Shown piece after piece: positions 1 through 12,915 of a stretch of DNA of 49,360 bases (position 1 is the stretch's first letter; each line of letters begins with the position of its first letter). This stretch comes from Plakobranchus ocellatus. Taxonomy: Eukaryota; Mollusca; Gastropoda; Plakobranchidae. The stretch covers positions 1,325,020-1,374,379 of the forward strand of contig BLXT01006233.1 of assembly GCA_019648995.1 (NCBI GenBank), in the 5' to 3' direction. A program made the position numbers and the translations under genes. The notes beneath the pieces are model-generated. The model searched no databases. It saw only the letters and a list, made by a program, of their open reading frames with translations, and was not told the DNA's origin.

Positions 1-416
1 TCATCGTTACAAAGCTCACAGAATGCTGCTTCAATTTGTTTAAATTGCTCAAAGTGTGACTTGCAACTGATTTTGCACTGGCATGAAGATGTATTTTTTT
101 GATGCGCAACAAGCTTTTGGCATTTTTTTTTCTTTATGCTTTACAACATAAACATTGACTATCTATTGCACATATGTAAAACCCAAATAGAATGGATTAG
201 CATCCAAAACTCTGACAGTGAAGGGTAGCAGCTAATGACCCTTGGCCAGTCAATTGGTAGGACTGCTGAATTTTAAATTTCATTAGTTTTCTGCAAAGAA
301 ATGATCAATTTAAAGAAAAATTTCCTGCCAACAAAGTTTTTTTTTTTTTCATAAATAGCTTATAGTCAGGGAATGACAGAATTGTCTCTCCAAGGTAAAG
401 AGAATGCAAGACTCAC

Positions 417-557
417 ATGTCTGTTGTCTGACAGGGAGAGACGTATGCGCTTATTGGTTGAGGGTTTTCCCTGAATCTCGTCACTGGAGCCGCTATGAGG
501 GATCTGGCTGTTTGTGGCTTCTGCAGGGGGTGGCGACTTCTGCTTCTCCAGGAGTTT
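417..557 (-). CDS. VCPIP1: VCPIP1-like exon 15 (start of ubiquitin-like domain)
   Basis: Forty-seven codons from acceptor TCTCAG to donor GTGAGT. Ends with TNKRIRLSLSDNRH, matching KEKKIRITTNDGRQ at the beginning of the ubiquitin-like domain. The gene continues beyond base 1; bases 1-416 read as intron. Confidence 0.9.
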
Positions 558-3500
558 CTGAGAAGAAAACAAGATGATAAGTGAAGTGACACCTCAATAA
601 GGGATGTTTTCAAGCAGGAAGAAGATGCACATATGCCTAAAATAATTCTAAATTCTTTTTTCATGACAAAGTTCTCAGTCAATGTTTGTGATGGTATAAA
701 TTGTTTTACATGTGGGCCGAGAGTGAGAGACAGCTATGCACATTTTGGCTGAGTAAAACTTGGGCAATTTACGCATCAATCTGGTGCATCTACAAATATT
801 GCAAACTAGGCCTCATCTTTTGATTGTTTAACAATAGAGCAAATCTAGCTATGTTAATGCCTAAGATATTTCCCAATCTGACCTGACAAAAGTGACTATA
901 AATACTAATCAATTCCAGCAACTGTTGTTGGACCTGGTTATTTATGACTCCCTGTTGCTGAGGCATGGGAGATAATCTTAAAAATATTTTTTGCCTAATG
1001 CTTCCATAGCCATTTTTCTTAAAAAGTTCTTTTGGAAATGTGCTTTATTTCACTCACTTTCAGACATAATAACCAATTATAAAATCAATTCCATAAAGTG
1101 GACAATTATACCATCAATTCTATACATGTTTATATTCATGATTTTGGGATTTGCTAATACTGACCTCTGAAGCAATGCCTGTTGATTTCTTCTCCTCCAT
1201 GGAGAGCCTTGAGCTCAGTTTTTGTTGCTGTTTTGGAGCATTGGTCTCTATTTGTCCACGCACTCTCTTCTCAGCCGCACTCTTGTTCAGTTCCTCCCTG
1301 TGCACACTCTGACGCTGGAGAGACAAGAGGATAAAACAATAGGCTATTGCTTTAACTCTGTGTATAAAAATTGCTGATCTCATTTTTTTAGAACCCTACA
1401 ATGTCACTAGAAATGGAGGTATAATGTGAAATGTCACTAAACTAAGATATTTCATGGCAGAAACTAATGTCTATGATTGTCATAATTCCTCAAATATTTT
1501 TTATTCAAAGTCTCTTACAGTTGGTAAAGATCTGGCAGTGTTTGAATCACTAAACATAATCGTCATTTCATGACGTTAAAAATACTAAAAATCCATTCTT
1601 AAAAATGTCATCATAAACATTCCACTTTTTTATTCATCACTGTTTCTGGTCTTTCATTATGTTCTCATGTTGAGCCATTGTAATTGTTTTTTCCCTTTTT
1701 TCTGTTTATGAGGCTTTTTATTTTTTTGGTGGAAAAAAAACCAAAGAAGCTTAATTAAAGCTAGAGATATTTCAATCTTGTAGGAAAAAAGCTAATCCTG
1801 TTGAATCAGGCAAACAAATGTGTAGCAGTCTGATAAAATGAGTTGAGTAGCAGTATTGCATGACTGACTTTAAATGAAAACCATTGACTAGAGAGATGAA
1901 AACTACTCAACTCTCTATGTGGAGAACTTTGTATAGACATGCAAAAGACTTTCTATACATAAAACATTGAGAATTTTAATTTTTACTCTTTTATTTTAAT
2001 TTTTTTGAGTTGATCTCAGAGATGCAGACCCACAACTTGACTCATTATGTCAGACCGTTTAACAAATGTTTTTTTTAAGTTGAAAAATGTTTTAACCTGC
2101 AAACCAGTAAGTATTGCTTTTGATGCCCTCAGTGGTGACCATTCTTTAGAATCTGCCTCCACCGAAACCTCCGTCGAGGGAAGAGAGGAATGAGACTGGC
2201 TGGGGTTAGAGGTCTCCATCGCTTCATCCGCTGATCCGCCTAATCCAGCTCCAGCCGCTGCCCCTGTCCTCTGCTGCTTTGCTGGCTCAGGGCTCTCTGT
2301 CTGCCGCAGGATTTGGTCCACCACTTTTTGAACCAATCGTTCGCTGCCAAACTCACCTTGTGATAGCCGCAATAAACAAACAGTTGAATAAACAAACAAA
2401 CAAATAAGTTAAACTTTATCAGGAAGGGTGGAGTCTTTCATTGACATATTTTAAGCGCAAAATTTTAGAGGAGTAGAGTTTTGTGAATGATTCTTATCAA
2501 AATTTCAAATTTGCTTGGCTTTCGCCCTGATTCAAGAGTGGATGTTCAATGTGGGAGGATAAAATTCACTCCGTGGAGTAAATCCTAGAGCTAATCTTAC
2601 AACTGCAAAAATAAAGCTTTGAAGCAGCAGCATCAGAAGTTGTATGTCATATATTCAAAATTGTATTTAAGAAGTCTTAATGCTACCAAGTGTGCTGATA
2701 GCTGTGGCACTAGTTGTTATTGCAGTAGTGGAATGGCTTTTATCTATGTAACAACCATTGTCAATGAATAATAATGGCAACTGAACAAGATCATTATCGT
2801 GAACACTTTAATAGAAACAAATGCAGCTGAGATTGGAAAGCAGATACATTTCTGAGACAAAAGACACATTTCTGAGAGTAAACATATTTCTGTGAGAAAA
2901 GAGACATGATTTTATGAGAAAACAGTCAAATTTCTGTGAGAAAGAAGAAAGTTTTGTGAGTAAAACAGATATATATATTTTTTTTAAGAGAGGAGACAAA
3001 CCTTTGTGAGAAAACAGGCACACTTTTGTGATTTAACAGAAATATTTCTGTGGGAAAGGAGAAACACTTTAACAAGAAAACAAATATTTCGGAGATACAA
3101 ATTTAATGAGAAAGCAAACATGTTTCTCTGAAAAAAGCACCAACACAAAGACGAAGGCAAGAAACCTTGGAACTGAATCTACCTGGGAAGTGAGTCTGCA
3201 CCAGGTCCTGTGCCATGGCATAAACATTGCTGTTGAGACTTTCATCCTCCTCGCCTTGAAACCATGGTACTACAGATTTCACAGTCTTGCCGCCCCATTC
3301 CATGAGAACAAGTATTCTGGTGAACATAACATATACTGGTTATAAAAAAAAAAAAACACTTTGAAAACTTGATGCAAAGAAACAACTTCTTAATATGACT
3401 AATTTAGAAATTACTTTTGTTTGTTTTTGTTGTTTTGTTTTGATTTTCACAAATGCAAAGATGAAATTAATATTGTCATGCTCATTCAATAAATGCCAAA

Positions 3501-4505
3501 CTCATTTTTTACCTGATTTGAGCAATGTCCAAGTGTGTAAGATGCCTTACTCATTGCTTGGAGTTTGGCATGTTTGATATTTACAAACTATTCAGTAACC
3601 GATAAGCAGAACACTTTGGGGTCAGAGCATATCGAAGAACTTGTATTGAATGGAATATCAACTAAAATCCTCCAAAAAATGAGTTTGCCATTTATCGAAT
3701 GAGCATGACGATATGTAACAGTACTGAAAAATATTGAGTCAAGTTATGGATCTAGCTGACAGCATTCAAATAAAAATTGTGAACAGGAGAGCCAAAGGTG
3801 CAATTGCTTAAAGTTCACAGTATTTCTATGGGAAGCTCTGCACCCAGAGAAATGGATCATTTTCACCTTCTAAAGACAAGTATGCAGCTCCACAACTTGG
3901 CTTATTTTTTTTTTGAGGGGGGGGCTGCTATAGAAATGATTAAATTCATAATCTGAGACAGAATTGTTGATACTTGTGCAGCAGTTTGAAAAGACCCCGC
4001 CACAATCCACCAAATATGCATGCTTAGCTTTTTATTCCGTGTCATTCCTCATCTATTTGATCTATTTGCTTGCATTTTGAAGCTTGAATTTTCTTGTTAC
4101 CTATATTTGAATTGAGGTCATGAAACATTTAAAACAAACTTGCCTCATAGTAAAAACAGACATGTTTTTCTCTACAAGGGTCTAGTATAAAAATAGCACC
4201 AGTCAGTTCTGGTGGGTTTTTCTAAAATCGCATCACATTTCATTATCTTTTCCTAGTCTCTTGAATCCATGAAAAAAATTGTTATGATTTTTAAACAGTG
4301 TATTGTAAAGGGAAATCATGGCTGTGATAATGTGATCAATCAAGGCTTATTGGAGAAATCAACAATTCATTATAATACTCTTGTGTTTTGTTTTTTCTTT
4401 TGCAATTCTTAGGTATGCTAAATATTTCACAATGATTTCTATTGATGCAAAACTGAAGCAAGATAACCTTAAAACTTGATGAAGTAGAATCTTCTTTGAT
4501 GACAG

Positions 4506-4555
<50 letters not shown>

Positions 4556-7500
4556 GGACTGTACAAAAAAAAAACAACAACAAAAAAATAAATAAATTAA
4601 AATAAAATAAACCTCAACGCAAAATAATCAGATTTGCTGCACCTCTCAGCACAGCCACATTCCATCGATGTTGATGATATGTACCTACCTATCAGTACTA
4701 TAATTACAAAATGAGATGCTTAGCCAACAAAATTGTATTTTAGATTTGTTTGTACACTACATCTGTCCTCTAAATTAAACACAGAGCTAAAAAATGTCAA
4801 CAAGGTCTGCAAAGATTAAAATTTTGTAACCTTGAGTGTTGACATCATGGCAAGGCGCCAGTCATGGCATTCTGAGGAGATATATATATTAACTGATCAG
4901 CCTCTCTGAAACCTTATGACAGGATCTGGATGTCAATAACTGTGTTTACACTGTGGTGTAATATATCTCCAAAACTGTGGTGACACCACATGCACATATT
5001 ACAATAAACTGTACATACACATATAACAATACAATATTATACATATCACAACACACTACACACACACACATTACAATAATATGCACACAGGTATAACAAT
5101 ACAAAGCATGCACATGTAATAACACACTAAACATACATTGTATACATTTATAACAATTCATTAACAATACATATATAGCATTACATTACATGCACATACA
5201 TATTTACACTTCAAGTACACATATACAAAAATACCCTACACGCACACATAACAATGCACTACACATGCACATAACAAAACACTACACACACACATATCAA
5301 TACAAACTTCTTGGGAGCCGTGTCGTACTCCTTCCCATTCCAGTAGTGTTTGAATCCACAGCGACACTTGTTTGACTTTGTAAATGTACGATCACCATCT
5401 TTAAACTGAATTGTGTAGTCAGCATTCACAAGGCGGAACTCAATACTAGCGGACAAAAAAAAAAAAAAAACAACAAAAAACCATAAGATGCACACAAAAA
5501 AAATAATGTAAAACAGATCAATTCGATATCAGGATATTGACTTAAGAACGGCACAACTAAATAAATTTTAACAAAACATTTTGAGATGCTCACATCTATT
5601 TGATACTTTTTTTTTTCTTTTGAGATTTTGTTAGAGCAAATCAGTAAGCATCATTTTTCAAAATCAAAATCAGTATCTCTTGCTCAGGATTAATAGATCA
5701 GATCTCATACTTAACAGGGTTAGTTTTAAACTCTAGTTCCTGCTTTGATCTATTTCTTGTCTTTTCAAAATCAAAGAACATATTGCAAATCACAAATTAA
5801 ATAATTCAAATGGTAATTTAAGCAACTGCCATTTACGAAAGACAAATAGGTCATTAAAGAAAAGAAAAATTAGAGTCTCACTCTATCACAGACTTCAATC
5901 TCCAAGCTTTTTGGTTCAATACTGCATTCTTACACAATTACCTGCTAAAGAACAAAAGCATGCATTTCAGAAGTTACTTACCCTGAGCAGTAGAGACAAG
6001 CTGTTGGTTTTTGCTGCCCTGGTGCAGGCACAAGCCTGTCTTGTTTGGCATCATACGAGGCCACAATATCTGTGGATGGACACACAATAGCTCTGCTATA
6101 ATAATGGGGGGTTAAGACGATAAAAAAAAACCCAAAACAAATGAGACATGTTTGAAGGCTTTTGTAAGTATGCTTACATTAGAAATGTGAAAAGTCTACA
6201 CAATGTATGAAAAAATTAATAGCCTGTAAAAATCCTGAATATATTGAAGTGATGAAATCATAATGGGAAAAAAAAAACAATGACATGCAATACTAGAAGT
6301 CCGCATTAGACCACATTAAAATAAAATGAAAAATATACCTACCAACCCCTGCTATGATGATTGGTTGTAGTGCCATATTTACTCAAGATGAGGCCAGTTG
6401 TAGTCTTGCTTAAGGCCAGTAAAATGCAGAGTTCAAATTACAGAGGTCAAAGTGACTGATTTCTTTACATATAAAAATTTCAATTGACATTCAACAAAGC
6501 TATCTCTCCTACTATAAAAGACAATTTTAAACTATACCCACCACTGTGCAGCGGAAGATAAGTATTATTTCTTGGCAATCATTTGTCGCTTACCATGTAA
6601 CACGTGAATAGAAAACCTGGGTGTGAACTTGCCCAACACAAATTGATATGCGCAATGATTCAAATGCTAGAGGACAGAAACAGAAACTTTAATTCCCATC
6701 AAAGTCAAATTAGGAGAAAACAATTAGGGCTATAGAGACAAATAAGCTTAGCAATCTCATACTATGCAGTGGAAAAGAGTAGCTTTGTCCATCTTTGAGC
6801 TTGGGTCCATGGCAGGACATGGCCAAGTCATAAAGCTCTCCACCAGGACAGCACCAGGCTGGTGAAACAGTTTGGGCCAGAGCCAGGGAGTGACAGTCCA
6901 GGCACACAAACAGCAGCTGTTGGGATATAGATGTCCTTGCCTTGTCTAGGAGGAGACCTACATTCAGCCCACACACCAAACCTAGGGCAGAAAAACAACA
7001 GTGAATAGAATCTACATGATAGAAAATAGGGCATTCCTCAACTGCAAAATTATTGAAATTGATAGCATATTAAAAATTGTTATTAAAAGATTATTGCCAA
7101 GTTTATTTTCTATTATGAGTATGGGATTTTATAGTGAATCTCACCAATATCTATATAAAGGAGAGCTGTTCAAAGTTGCATTATCCCTTTTTTCTCTTTA
7201 TCAAAATGACTGCTTTGATTGCCTATGTCTTCATTTTTAAAATTTCACATTATTCACCAATAATTTTTAGTTAAAAATGTATTACACTAGCACTTGTCAC
7301 AAAATTAAGATATAATAAGATATCACTGAATTTCCCATTGCACACACACCATGATATGACATTGCAGGCCTAGATTATCTGCTGCACCTATCGTTTGGGT
7401 ACTCCAATATCTATTTTAGCATGGATACATAAATTAACATGCTAGTTCACATCAAAGAAAAGCATTCAGCTTATGTGAGATCCTTAATGTCTGACAGGCG

Positions 7501-10500
7501 TCTGAAGCTGGCAATTCAACATAGCTTTTGAGGTTCTACCAAGGGCCCCATCGCCATCACGGCAACAGTGCCGCAATAATCTGAATGTGAACTTACCATT
7601 TGCCTTAAAGATCTGCTCATGGACATCTGAGAGAAGTACTGGTGACATCTCATGATGATGGAAAAACACATCTGACATAGCAGCCACTAATCGCTGAATG
7701 TAAGTACTCTGAAGGAAAAAAAAGAATAGAAAAAAAGTATCTTCCTGATCCAGTTTTCATTTTCATACCCGGAAAAAGGGATATAATTTATTCAGATCAG
7801 AGGCTAGTTGCATTACTGGTGTAAATAATAATGCTCATCACCCAAAAAAGCTTTAGTCACCAGATGCCCATTATTTTTTTAAATGAAATGCATTTACACA
7901 CAGAAAACAATAATAATAAAAAAAAAAAAAGCTTTCTATAGTTAAAGCAAACCTATCTGAGGTCTAGATCTGTCATAATAAATAAATTGCCATACTGTCA
8001 CAATAAAAAAATAGCCATACAAGAAAAATAAATTAGGTTGTTCCTAAGACTGATATGGATTTCACAAATAGCACTAACATGTAATGAAATTAGAAAATGC
8101 TCATAAAAGGAGATTATATATGAATAAAAAACCAAACATACGTTGTTTTTTTTTTTTCCCGCAATGCAATGAGAAGAGAGAATTTAGGGCACCTCATGAC
8201 ACCTAGAAAGCTGAACAATAAAGTAGGGAAACAATGCTGTCCTTGCAAAATAAAGTGTTATTTAGTAAGCGTGACATGAGAGAAGAATGTAGATGGGCTG
8301 ACAACAGGGCTTAACACAGGAACTGTGACAAGGTTATTGAGAGCAACAAGGCATCAGATGTCTCAAGGGTTATTATGACTACTAATGCTGAAAAGCAAGG
8401 CACCTGATGATGACAGTAGTAATGGTGAAGGTAGTGGTGGTAGTGATTTAAACACAGTATCAGTCAGAGAGCAGCTCACCTGTAAGATTTTCTCCCCTCC
8501 AATCTGGCATCTTCCCATATCATCAAAGTGCACATATCTATCAATCTCAATGTCAGAGACGCCCCAGGAGCGCTGGATCATGTAACGAGACAGAAGGGGG
8601 CATTTCTTGCCTGGGATCCAAAAAAAAAAAAAAAATGACATGCAAGGAATTATAGATATTGTTTCCAAAATGAAAACATCTGCCAATTTGAAGATTTTTG
8701 TTGTAATATATCAAACATGAAGCAAAAATGCCATGAATGATTTTCTTGACAATCTGAATATTCCTGCCAATTTGAAGATTTTTGTTGTAATATATCAAAC
8801 ATGAAACGAAAATGCCATGAATGATTTTCTTGACAATCTGAATATTCCAGCTACATTTCATACATTGAAACACATATCTTAGGAAGATTAATAAAGAATA
8901 AGGGTCATTTTTCACTTACACAATGTGATCCTTCAAAACAAAATGACCCATCTATCTGGAATCACCCCGCAGAATTATTTGAAGCACAATAGTCAAAATT
9001 GACTGAAGATATTGTAAACAGAAAAGTTTTCTGCACATTAGAAATTGTTATTTCTTAAAGACATGCAAAGACATTCTTGACCAAAAAATGTTTTTTTACA
9101 CACCAAATCATATGTGTTGGCGATTCTGCTTTAGACCTGGCGTAAACTACTGACAAAGACTGGTTGTTGTAAAGAAGTGCTCACCTTTGACCCCAACAAG
9201 AGGAATGAAGTGGTTTCTTCCCATGCTACTCCAAGCAATGCACAGAGGGCTATTGAGCTTGCCTTCTTTGTTCATACAGGCAGATGGCGGTGAGAAGTAG
9301 GGAAGGAAAATTGCTGCCAAAAAAAAGACGTGATGAACAAATAATCTTTGATTATTGAGGTTTTCTGTACAGATTTTTGTGATTTTCTTTCAGTTGGTAA
9401 TTTCTTCAGCATTTATATTAAGAAAGAAAAACCTACACCAAAATCACTTTTTCAAAGGAATAAAATTTTCTCCTTTTTTTCCCACTTTACTCTGATTTCA
9501 ATTTTTTAATCTCATTTTTTTTGCAATAAAATCATTTGAAAAAGGTGTGAAAAACAAATTTGATGATAACTTAAATATACAACTAATTGTTTACTGGCTG
9601 TAAAAATTGATTTCATAAACATTCTATACACTAAAAAGGTCTGAATTTGTTGTTGGCTTTTAAAATGAATTTCAAAGTGGAAAAAAAATAAACGTGTAAT
9701 CAATATTATTTGCTGCATCCGTAGCTCATCATGGTAGACCTCAAAATAAATAGCAAACCAGCCCAAATGAGTCCCTACATGTATTTTGAGTAATTTAAAC
9801 CATTGACTTAGCCTGGCTCTGCAATCTGTGTAACAGTTAAATCTGGATACAGCTATAGTGGTTTGTACCCAGGTCTAAGTCTTAGGAGTTCAATGCAGCA
9901 TTTTATATAGGTAGAAAAGAACACTGCTTTCATATAAAAAGTTTATTTTATCCAAAACGTTTTTCCCATATAAAATGCTGCATTGACATTCAAAGGGCCC
10001 TTGAAAAAGACCATTGAGTCATTTGGAATGTGGATTTTTAGAAGAATTGGTAGTATCAACAGACAGGAAGAATGCAATATGATGACATAATATGTAAACA
10101 TTTGTATCACTATTCCTGCTAGTCACTATTCAAAGCACAATGTTAAAATTCTTAATGTACACAAACAGATATAAAAATGCTAAAAAGAACATACAATTTG
10201 TGCCATGTGGTGGGAAGAGAGCAAGAGGACACAGGAATGACTCAGGACATGGGCAAAAAAGACGCTTGAGGAATGCACCAGAGATACTGGTGACAAAGAC
10301 AGATGGAGGTCCATTTCATGCCAACCTTACAAGAGGTCACATCGATAATGATGGTTAAGATCATGCTGTTAGATGCATGCATAATTCAAGAATCAATGAA
10401 AACTCCCATACCAGAGTAGTCCCCTGAGCTCTGAATGCCTTCTAAACAGTCCAGCAGAACAATAGGTCGCCTTAACACATTGGCAAGTCCAAAGATATGA

Positions 10501-12884
10501 ATATTTCTCAGCCCTGTGGGCTCCAGGCCTGAAGGAACAAATTCCGGGTCACACTCATTTATAATCAGCGTCCACTCACTCTCATCCACAAAATCCTGGA
10601 AGGAAAAAACAAAACAAAACAAAGAAATAAAACTGCCTGGTGGCCATATTAAAAATCGGGTAAAATAAGAACATTTTAAGTGATTATAGTCTGTATTTAC
10701 TACCACTTTTTTGCTGGATTTCAGATTGTCTAGTTTTGCCTTTTGGTTTTTTCACAATATTTTGTTTTCATGAAGGAAGTCTAAGAAAAAGCAAAACATT
10801 TAAATCTTTGTAACAAAGCTATGGCTATAGTAAGCATAGCAGCAACTGAATAAACCTGGTTTTTTACATCCTCTGTGGCATATCGAGATGCAAGAGTTTA
10901 AGATTTATTCTCAAAATGTAGTCTTACCTGGAACTGCATTTTGTATTTGGCCAAATTGTTGATGAAATGCTGCTTCAAGTTGACTCGAAGTGGGTGCCAG
11001 AACAATTCCCAGCCAATGAGAGCTCTTGATACAGCATGCACAAGGCAATGGCCATCACCATCAGCGTGAACTGGCACAAGACGCTCTTCTTTCTCATTTG
11101 ACAGCTGAGACAGAGAAAGAAGCAGTGTTTCAACACACGTAACATTTTTTTTTTTCATATTCTTTAAACTTGCTCTCATGCATGCAGAGACATGTAAAGG
11201 TAAGTGAGAAAACAGGTATCGCTCAGTATCAGAAAGTTGAAAGAGAAATAGATAAGACTGTCAGTGAGAAAAGTGAACAACAGAAATAGTGTGATAAGTG
11301 AGAGCAAGAAATAGGTAAAAGACTGTGTAAAAGATGGGCCAGAGAAATAGGTATGGCTCACTGTACAATAGGTGAGCCAGAGAAAAAGGTACAGCTCTTT
11401 GTGTGAAAGGTGAGTAAAAGAAATAGGTATGGCTCACTGTACAATAGGTGAGCCAGAGAAAAAGGTACAGCTCTTTATGTGAAAGGTGAGCAAAAGAAAT
11501 AGGTATGGTTCACTGTGTGCTAGGTGGGCAAGAGAAATAAGCACATTTCACTGATTGATAAGTGAGCAAAAGAAATAGGTATGGCTCATTGCATGATAGG
11601 TCAGTGATAGAAATAGGTTAGGCTCACTGTATGTATTACAGCTACCAAGATAGGAAGGGCACATTTTCAATCTCACTTGGAGCTTCCTAATACCTTAATC
11701 TGGTCCAGAGTATCCTGAAGGTAAATCCTGCTACCACTCCTATCTCTGCCATAACTGGGGACATCCAGGTGGACTGGGTCAATCAGGAAGGCACGGTCAC
11801 ACAACTGACCACAGTCAAACACAGGTGGCTTTCCCATCTCCGTCAGTAGCTTGGCCCTGATCACATACACCCAATCAAGTAAATCCATGAATAAATGATG
11901 CAATAAGGCATTCATAGGGTAGAGACATGGGGTAAGCTCCAAATATTCAAATTTGCAAATATTCAACAACAATTTCCATAAATGCTATCTCAATCTTAAT
12001 ATTTGTGCATTTTCTCCATTGAATCCATTTCTACGCTGTGTTCAGTTTACCTTTTTTGTGCTTTAAAACAAAGATCAATCATAAGACTCAAAAGAAAAAA
12101 AAAACATTCAAACCAAAATGTAAAAACAAGTTCTTTTTTATAAGGTAAACCTCAAAATCAAAATAAAGCATTTTGCATGTGAGATTCAATAAACATTTAA
12201 GATGTAGTGAAAGTCGAGATCTACTCAAAGAAAGAGAGAAAAATACCAAAAAATGTTACTATAATTTGAATTCATAGACTGAGGCATAACTATAAAAACT
12301 TGAAATAAGAGATTCGAAATAAGCTGTCAACTTTTTTGGATATTCACTAACTTTCCAGTGGCTTTGTCCATTCCATATGAGGTCAACAAGGGAGACAAGA
12401 TTGTGCAGAGGTAGTTGGTTATCCCGTCTACCTTCAGGCTTGCTTGGTCAAACCTTTCCTTTTTCACTGCTTCTGTCTTGTTTCTTGCATTTAGAAGAAG
12501 TGACTCTAAAATGCCGATAAACTATTGATGAGGGAAAAATAATTTAAGAGCAAGTAGTGGGTATTCTTAAATAAATCAACAGAAAATTAAAAATTTACAG
12601 GCAGAAACGCCCAAACAATTTCAAAATGATGAACACATCTGATGTATTAAAAAAAATAAAAAGAAACATATATTTGATTTTTTTATTCCCTCTTTTTTTT
12701 TTGCTTCATGCCTATGACATCAACCAAGTAAAGCCAATGAAACCAATAAAATTAAACAAACAAAAATAAAGTTTCATAAATAGTATTCAAAAAAGTCTCG
12801 TTAATTTTTTAAAACATTTTCTCTCATCAACCATCCAAATTTATGACATTATATACGGTCTTTTCCTTTGTTCTTTCAAGGCAG

Positions 12885-12915
<31 letters not shown>

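Noticed and set aside
2808-3130. CRISPR-like array
   Set aside because: Units are degenerate and contiguous without unique spacers, in an intron of an animal gene. It is a minisatellite.
8553-8915. 120-codon minus-strand frame with an internal repeat
   Set aside because: Created by the 84 bp duplication and intron read-through into the exon at 8480-8610 in the wrong frame.
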